64,000 nt of DNA, from positions 186,001 to 250,000 of the forward strand of contig JAYEVK010000234.1 in the NCBI GenBank assembly GCA_036346275.1, written 5' to 3'. Origin of the DNA: Otatea glauca. Taxonomy: Eukaryota > Streptophyta > Magnoliopsida > Poales > Poaceae. The notes beneath the pieces were generated by a model, which did not search any database, was not told the origin of the DNA, and worked only from the letters and a program-made list of their open reading frames with translations. Position numbers and translations under genes: made by a program. Within the stretch, counting starts at the first letter, position 1. Every line of letters begins with the position of its first letter. Of this stretch, positions 59,782 to 64,000 are shown piece by piece.

Positions 59782-62587
59782 TATAACATTTCAAAACTTA
59801 CACAAAATATTTTATTACTTTTTTATAATATTCTAAGATTTTTGTTGAATTGTTTGGAATTTATACAACTATTTTTCTATTTTTAGTTTACGAAAAGATT
59901 TAGTGTAGCAAAATTATAATGTAAAATTTTCTCAAATTTTTACAGTAAGTTTAAAATATCGCAAGGTATTTTTGAGATTTTTTCCAGAATTTTTGAACCT
60001 TATCTTCTATTGTTTCGAAACCTTTTTATTTTTAGCATTAATTAAATTCAAAAATAAATAGTAAACTGGGCCCGTATGTCATATGTCATCTCCAACCCCA
60101 GGAAGCTAGGAGCAGCACGACTGTTTTCAGTTTTTCTCCATGACCATGATTTTGTACCTCCCATCCAACATGTTTTTGCTCCCGAATTCGTGTTGAATAC
60201 GTGTGCCACCTTATCCTCAACCAATCCCAATGATTCTTTCGTTCTAATCCCCCCTTTTTCGGGAGAAATTCGAGTTTTTTTGGTAAGACTCCTCTTGAAA
60301 TGTGTCCATATCTATCTCTAAGAGCCACCCGGAGCCTATTTAAGATGAGCACAGGATCCCTTTTTATTGCTCAAACCGTTCCTTCGATCGTTCTAACCTC
60401 TTGTGCCTTCGTTTGGCCGGAACACCGCAAGACTCGGAGCGCGAACCGAACATCAACTAACGTGCCCTAGCAAGATTCTCGACGCCTCAGACCTTCTCTT
60501 CCAAAACCATTCACGTCACTTTGTGCCACCGGTCATCGTGAAGGTAAACCCTCAATCAATTTCAAGATTTGTTCACTGTGCATGACAAATTTCACATTTT
60601 CCCGAAGTACGTTCATCACACCATTGCAACATTGCCCGTGCTCCTCCGCCGTTGCCATTACCGCCTTTCAATTCGTCTCATCACGAGCTATGTCGTGCTC
60701 TCCTCGGCCTAGTCGTGCCTTGCCGCCTTGGCCCTTGGCATGTACACTGCCCCCTCTACCATTGCATTGCTCTCTGTCTCCTGTCGAAGATACAGTACCT
60801 GCAGCTACAGTAACCATACGCTACCGTTGCTATTTCTCTTTTTCCTTGATTTTAATCTTTTAAAAATACGTTCTCTCTCATAGGAGCTCCGATTGAGGTG
60901 ATTCAAATTTCTAAATGTTTCTAAAATCAAGCTCTACATTCTAAAGCCATTTATTTTCAATTTTGAGTTTATTTGAGTCTCTATTTGTTATTTATTTGTA
61001 TTCATTGTTTTCTTTTTCAGTAGACGCAAATCCCGAGGGAGCGAACGGAGAATTTGAAGATCATAACTCAGCCGTAGATCAACAAGGCAAGTTGTAACCT
61101 TTGATCATGTTGATCCTGTGTTTACAAAAGTACTTTGTTTTATACAATTGCATGCTATTTCTGTACAATGATTAATTGTTGGGAATAGTTATATACCTAA
61201 TTGACATTATGCCACCTTGGTTATTGGAATGCCTTGTATCCATTGTTAACGCTAGGTTTGGACATTATTAGTTGGACATGATGTAATACTAACATTAGGA
61301 TATCATAGCTATGCTTAGTTGTCCAATGGGATTCATATCACATGTTGAATAATGTTAATTTTGACTTAATGAGATATTGAATTGTGGCTAGTAGCCACTA
61401 TTGTGAAATTTATTGTACCATGGTAGGGTGCACCATTGGTCTTGGTTAAACAAAATAGTTTTCCTTCAGGCAAGTGATCGTGCCGTAAAGGAGTTGCTGT
61501 TAGCACATTTGGGATGTGGATATCTTGCCTAAAACAACTTAAGGACTTAATCTTGTGCTCCATTGAACTAGGCCTAAACGTACAACCATATGTCTGATAT
61601 TGGACAGACCTAACTGATTAATTTGCATTATCTAAATTTGAGTACTGCCAATTGGTGGCGTTGGTTCTGGGATGGACGGGTAGATTCACATGGCTCAAGA
61701 GGGGGCCCTGAGGGGTGAAACCTTAGTGGACAGTACCGAGTTTAGACATAGCATTGTAAAGGCTTTCTTGTGTCTCTGCCGACACACCAAAGGAAGTGTG
61801 TTAGTTGCATGGCAAAAAGAGACGATCATGTCTTGTGTGTAAAGTAGTACAATCTCTGCAGAGTGTAAAACTATTCGAATAGCTGTGTCAGTGGCCATGG
61901 ACATGTCCGGGAATTTCACATGAGGTATAGAGTGTTTCATAAAATGTTGGTAGGTGGGATTGTTGGGATGTGAACGGGAAGTTCATTGTTATTTTTTGTT
62001 GTCTAAAGTTACCACTGATGAATTTAGTAGTTTGATAATGGTTTTAGATGGTGTTGGGTGAAGCCTCACCATTTTGTTCATGTTGTCTATCATTGATTTA
62101 ACAGTTTTTTTTTCATAAATATGCTTTCAATCTATTTATTGTATTTCAATTCAAGTTATTGCTTTCTATAAAAGAACCATATAACTATCCTTTATCAAGC
62201 CTTGGATGAATATATTTGCATCATTTTCCTATGGCTTGCTAACTACTTTTTGTACTCACGGCTATACACCTTTGTTGATCACTTGCTGAGGAAGGACGAC
62301 GTGAACTTGGAAGGTGTTCCCCAAACGATTGCTTATGGCATGTCAAATGACCCAAGTTATTGTATTTCTGCTACAATAGTTTATTTGTTTCTTAAACCTT
62401 AGGGCATGGTTGTGTAAATTTTGACCATAAGGTTTGTTGCTTTATTTAATAATAATTTATTATTTTCTTAGTTAATTCATTATTTGGTATGGTATTTCAT
62501 CTATATTGCCTCTATGTGCACTAGCGTGATTCTGAACTAGTGCAGTATACACAGAGGGTTTCGGATTTGTAAATCCGAGTCGCGACA
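59782..62587 (+). mobile_element. Solo gypsy-type LTR
   Basis: It begins TATAACATTTCAAAAC (a decayed TGTAAC start) and ends ATCCGAGTCGCGACA. The flanks are TGCGG (59,777-59,781) and TGTGG (62,588-62,592), a 5-bp duplication with one CpG-type change. Its body is collinear with the LTR at 50,532-54,075. Its 3' end, inverted, matches the start of the LTR at 63,001 (ccctctgtgtata, ctagt-cag). Neither primer site nor pol remains inside. Confidence 0.75.
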
Positions 62588-62754
62588 TGTGGCTACATTG
62601 GAGTTTTAGTAGTCTATAGAAATATCTATGGTTGCTTAGATCCTGAAAATGGGTGAAAGTTGTAGCCCTCTTGATAAGCTTTTCATAAAATCCAAGATCA
62701 CCTAAATCAAATTTTGTAGTAAAAAGTTATGATCTTTTTATTGTTGAAAAGTTG

Positions 62755-63000
62755 GTACTACCGCCATGCAAATAGTGGTAGTGCCGCAAGTCGACACTAT
62801 TGCTGAATACATGCCGGTTGTGCTGCAAGTCAGCACTACCGCTTTTTATATACTGGTAATGTTGCTCTATCGGCACGTTCGCTGAATACATGATGGCAGT
62901 GCCGCAAGTTGGCACTACTGCTGTTTACATGTCAGTAGTGCTACCCTATCGGCATTACCGTTGAATACATGCCGGTAGTGCCGCAAATCGGCACTACCAC
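62755..63000. repeat. GGTAGTGCCG hairpin minisatellite
   Basis: Five to six degenerate units read cggtagtgccgcaagtcgg, cactaccgc, tgaatacatgc. The last copy (62,974-62,998) is GGTAGTGCCG-caaat-CGGCACTACC, a perfect 10-bp stem with a 5-base loop. Units are joined by tgaatacatg. Confidence 0.8.
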
Positions 63001-64000
63001 TGTCGGGACCGGATTTTCGAATCCGAACCCTCTGTGTATAACCTGTGCTAGTCCAGGAAAAGCTAGCACGCACAGTGAAAACAGTGATGACAACACATCC
63101 ATATCACGAAGCACGTAATATTAATTAAGCAAAAGAGTATTAGCCTATTGGCCAAATTATTACAAATAAGCAGCATCACACCTTGAGTTCAATAAAAAAC
63201 AGCGGAAACGGAATAACAGCAGCAAAGTGAGCCCATCCATTTGCCCAACAGGCAATCGACTGGGGTTTGCGTCCTAGCATTCCGGATCACCTTCGTCGTA
63301 ACCACAAGCGTAGAAATCGTAGTCACCTTCAGCTTCTGCGAACTCTTCTGTAGAAGGTTGGGGATGTTGCAAGGGTGAGCACAAAATGTACTCCGCAAGT
63401 CTTAGAAACATAATGCATGATAACTATATGCAAGGCTAAACAATTGAAGGCATAATATGGCTCGTTTAGCATAAAGCAAAGTTTAACGGTAAATACCAAT
63501 AGTAATTTCATAAAGCATCATTTGATCAAAAGGTAATAGCATAGTGATTGAATTTGATATGACAATTAAAGCAGGTTTCATCTACCTGACTGGCTCCATC
63601 CGCCAAACCATAACCCGAGAATTCCATCTACTCTCGAATTCCCAAACCATCATTTTCCTTTAAAACAAAACCATAAAATCTACAATGTGCAAGCGTACCT
63701 CGCCTGCCCTTGACCGTGGGCACGGCTACTTAAGTAGTTTTAACTCTGTAGAGTGTGTACACTTTACCCACAAGACATGATCGACTCTTGTTGCCAAGCT
63801 ATCAACACACTTCCTTTGGTATGTCGGCAGAGAGATCATGACAAGGCCTTTACAATGCACAACCTCACTATTAACCTCGCCCGTTAAGGTTTCACCGCTG
63901 TTAGGGTTCTAGCCGCTCGATCTGAAGCCCCTCTTGCGCTCGCCAACATCCGCACTCACCAATGCGAAGCTAATAATGAGATGCACAAATTATTTAGCCA
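63001..64000 (-). repeat. Gypsy-type LTR, cut by window edge
   Basis: It starts TGTCGGGACCGG on the plus strand and is homologous to the left part of the gypsy LTR at 17,993 (gaatccgaaccc, ctgtgt, ctagt, tatcac, gtgagcac, ctctgtagagtg.tacactttaccc, tttacaatgc, ccgttaaggttt). It therefore lies on the minus strand and would continue beyond 64,000. The flanking five bases to the left are ACCAC. Confidence 0.75.

Larger units (their letters stand above)
57680..63000 (+). repeat. Copia-like (SIRE-like) LTR or internal spacer, interrupted
   Basis: It starts TGAAAGTTCAAGCTCC followed by ttggtgttggtgttaatgac, like the SIRE-type LTR start at 55,725 (ggttttagtgttgatgac). It holds polypurine strings (tttagggggagttta at about 58,186), repeated ttgagtatatgaag / tatactcatga words and tgatgagcatcaag motifs. 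A gypsy-type solo LTR occupies 59,782-62,587; the sequence resumes at 62,588 and runs to a hairpin minisatellite at 62,755-63,000, where another LTR begins. It could be an LTR plus adjacent spacer. The right end is not in the window. Confidence 0.5.

Overview
The window is nuclear DNA of a flowering plant, almost certainly a grass. It has GT-AG (and one GC-AG) introns, two intron-rich plant genes with GC-rich coding exons, and long tracts of nested LTR retrotransposons, Mutator-like (MULE) sequence and small MITE-like insertions. I see no bacterial or organellar features and no rRNA, tRNA or CRISPR loci.

Region 1 (1-33.75 kb) is a transposon nest. The host appears to be one old MULE of about 8.3 kb on the minus strand. 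It carries a MuDR/MULE-type transposase remnant (about 30.33-32.16 kb), a plant mobile domain (PMD) protein remnant (about 15.5-18.0 kb, continuing at 29.92-30.05 kb) and a Cys-rich coiled-coil remnant (about 14.2-14.9 kb). Candidate terminal inverted repeats lie near 1,550-1,631 and 33,651-33,729. Two LTR retrotransposons interrupt it, both minus strand, each with a perfect 5-bp target duplication. One is a Ty1/copia element (2,072-14,027, TSD GCAAC, SIRE/Maximus-like). The other is a Ty3/gypsy chromovirus-like element (17,993-29,912, TSD CAAGT) that split the PMD reading frame. A probable Ulp1-type peptidase remnant lies outside the left terminus.

Region 2 (about 34.6-50.5 kb) is a gene island with two apparently intact plus-strand genes. 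The first is an 18-exon half-size ABCA transporter (35,952-41,329, 944 aa). The second is a 5-coding-exon hypersensitive-induced-reaction (HIR) / SPFH protein (47,729-49,785, 284 aa) whose fourth intron needs a GC donor. Between and inside them are small insertions: a 1.2-kb element with an 11-bp direct flanking repeat, a 228-bp MITE-like element, and a 311-bp element in the presumed first intron of HIR.

Region 3 (50.5-64 kb) is a second nest made only of LTRs: a plus-strand gypsy-type LTR (from 50,532), a minus-strand copia-type LTR inserted in it (from 54,076), a solo copia-type LTR with perfect TSD CTACC (55,725-57,493), a further plus-strand copia-like sequence (from 57,680) split by a gypsy-type solo LTR (59,782-62,587, TSD TGCGG/TGTGG), and a minus-strand gypsy-type LTR running off the right edge (from 63,001).

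The two genes are unrelated in function: one is a lipid-type transporter, the other a plasma-membrane microdomain defence scaffold. No novel multi-gene system is evident. The most unusual structural signal is that several copia-like LTRs carry minisatellites whose units are short inverted repeats (hairpins).
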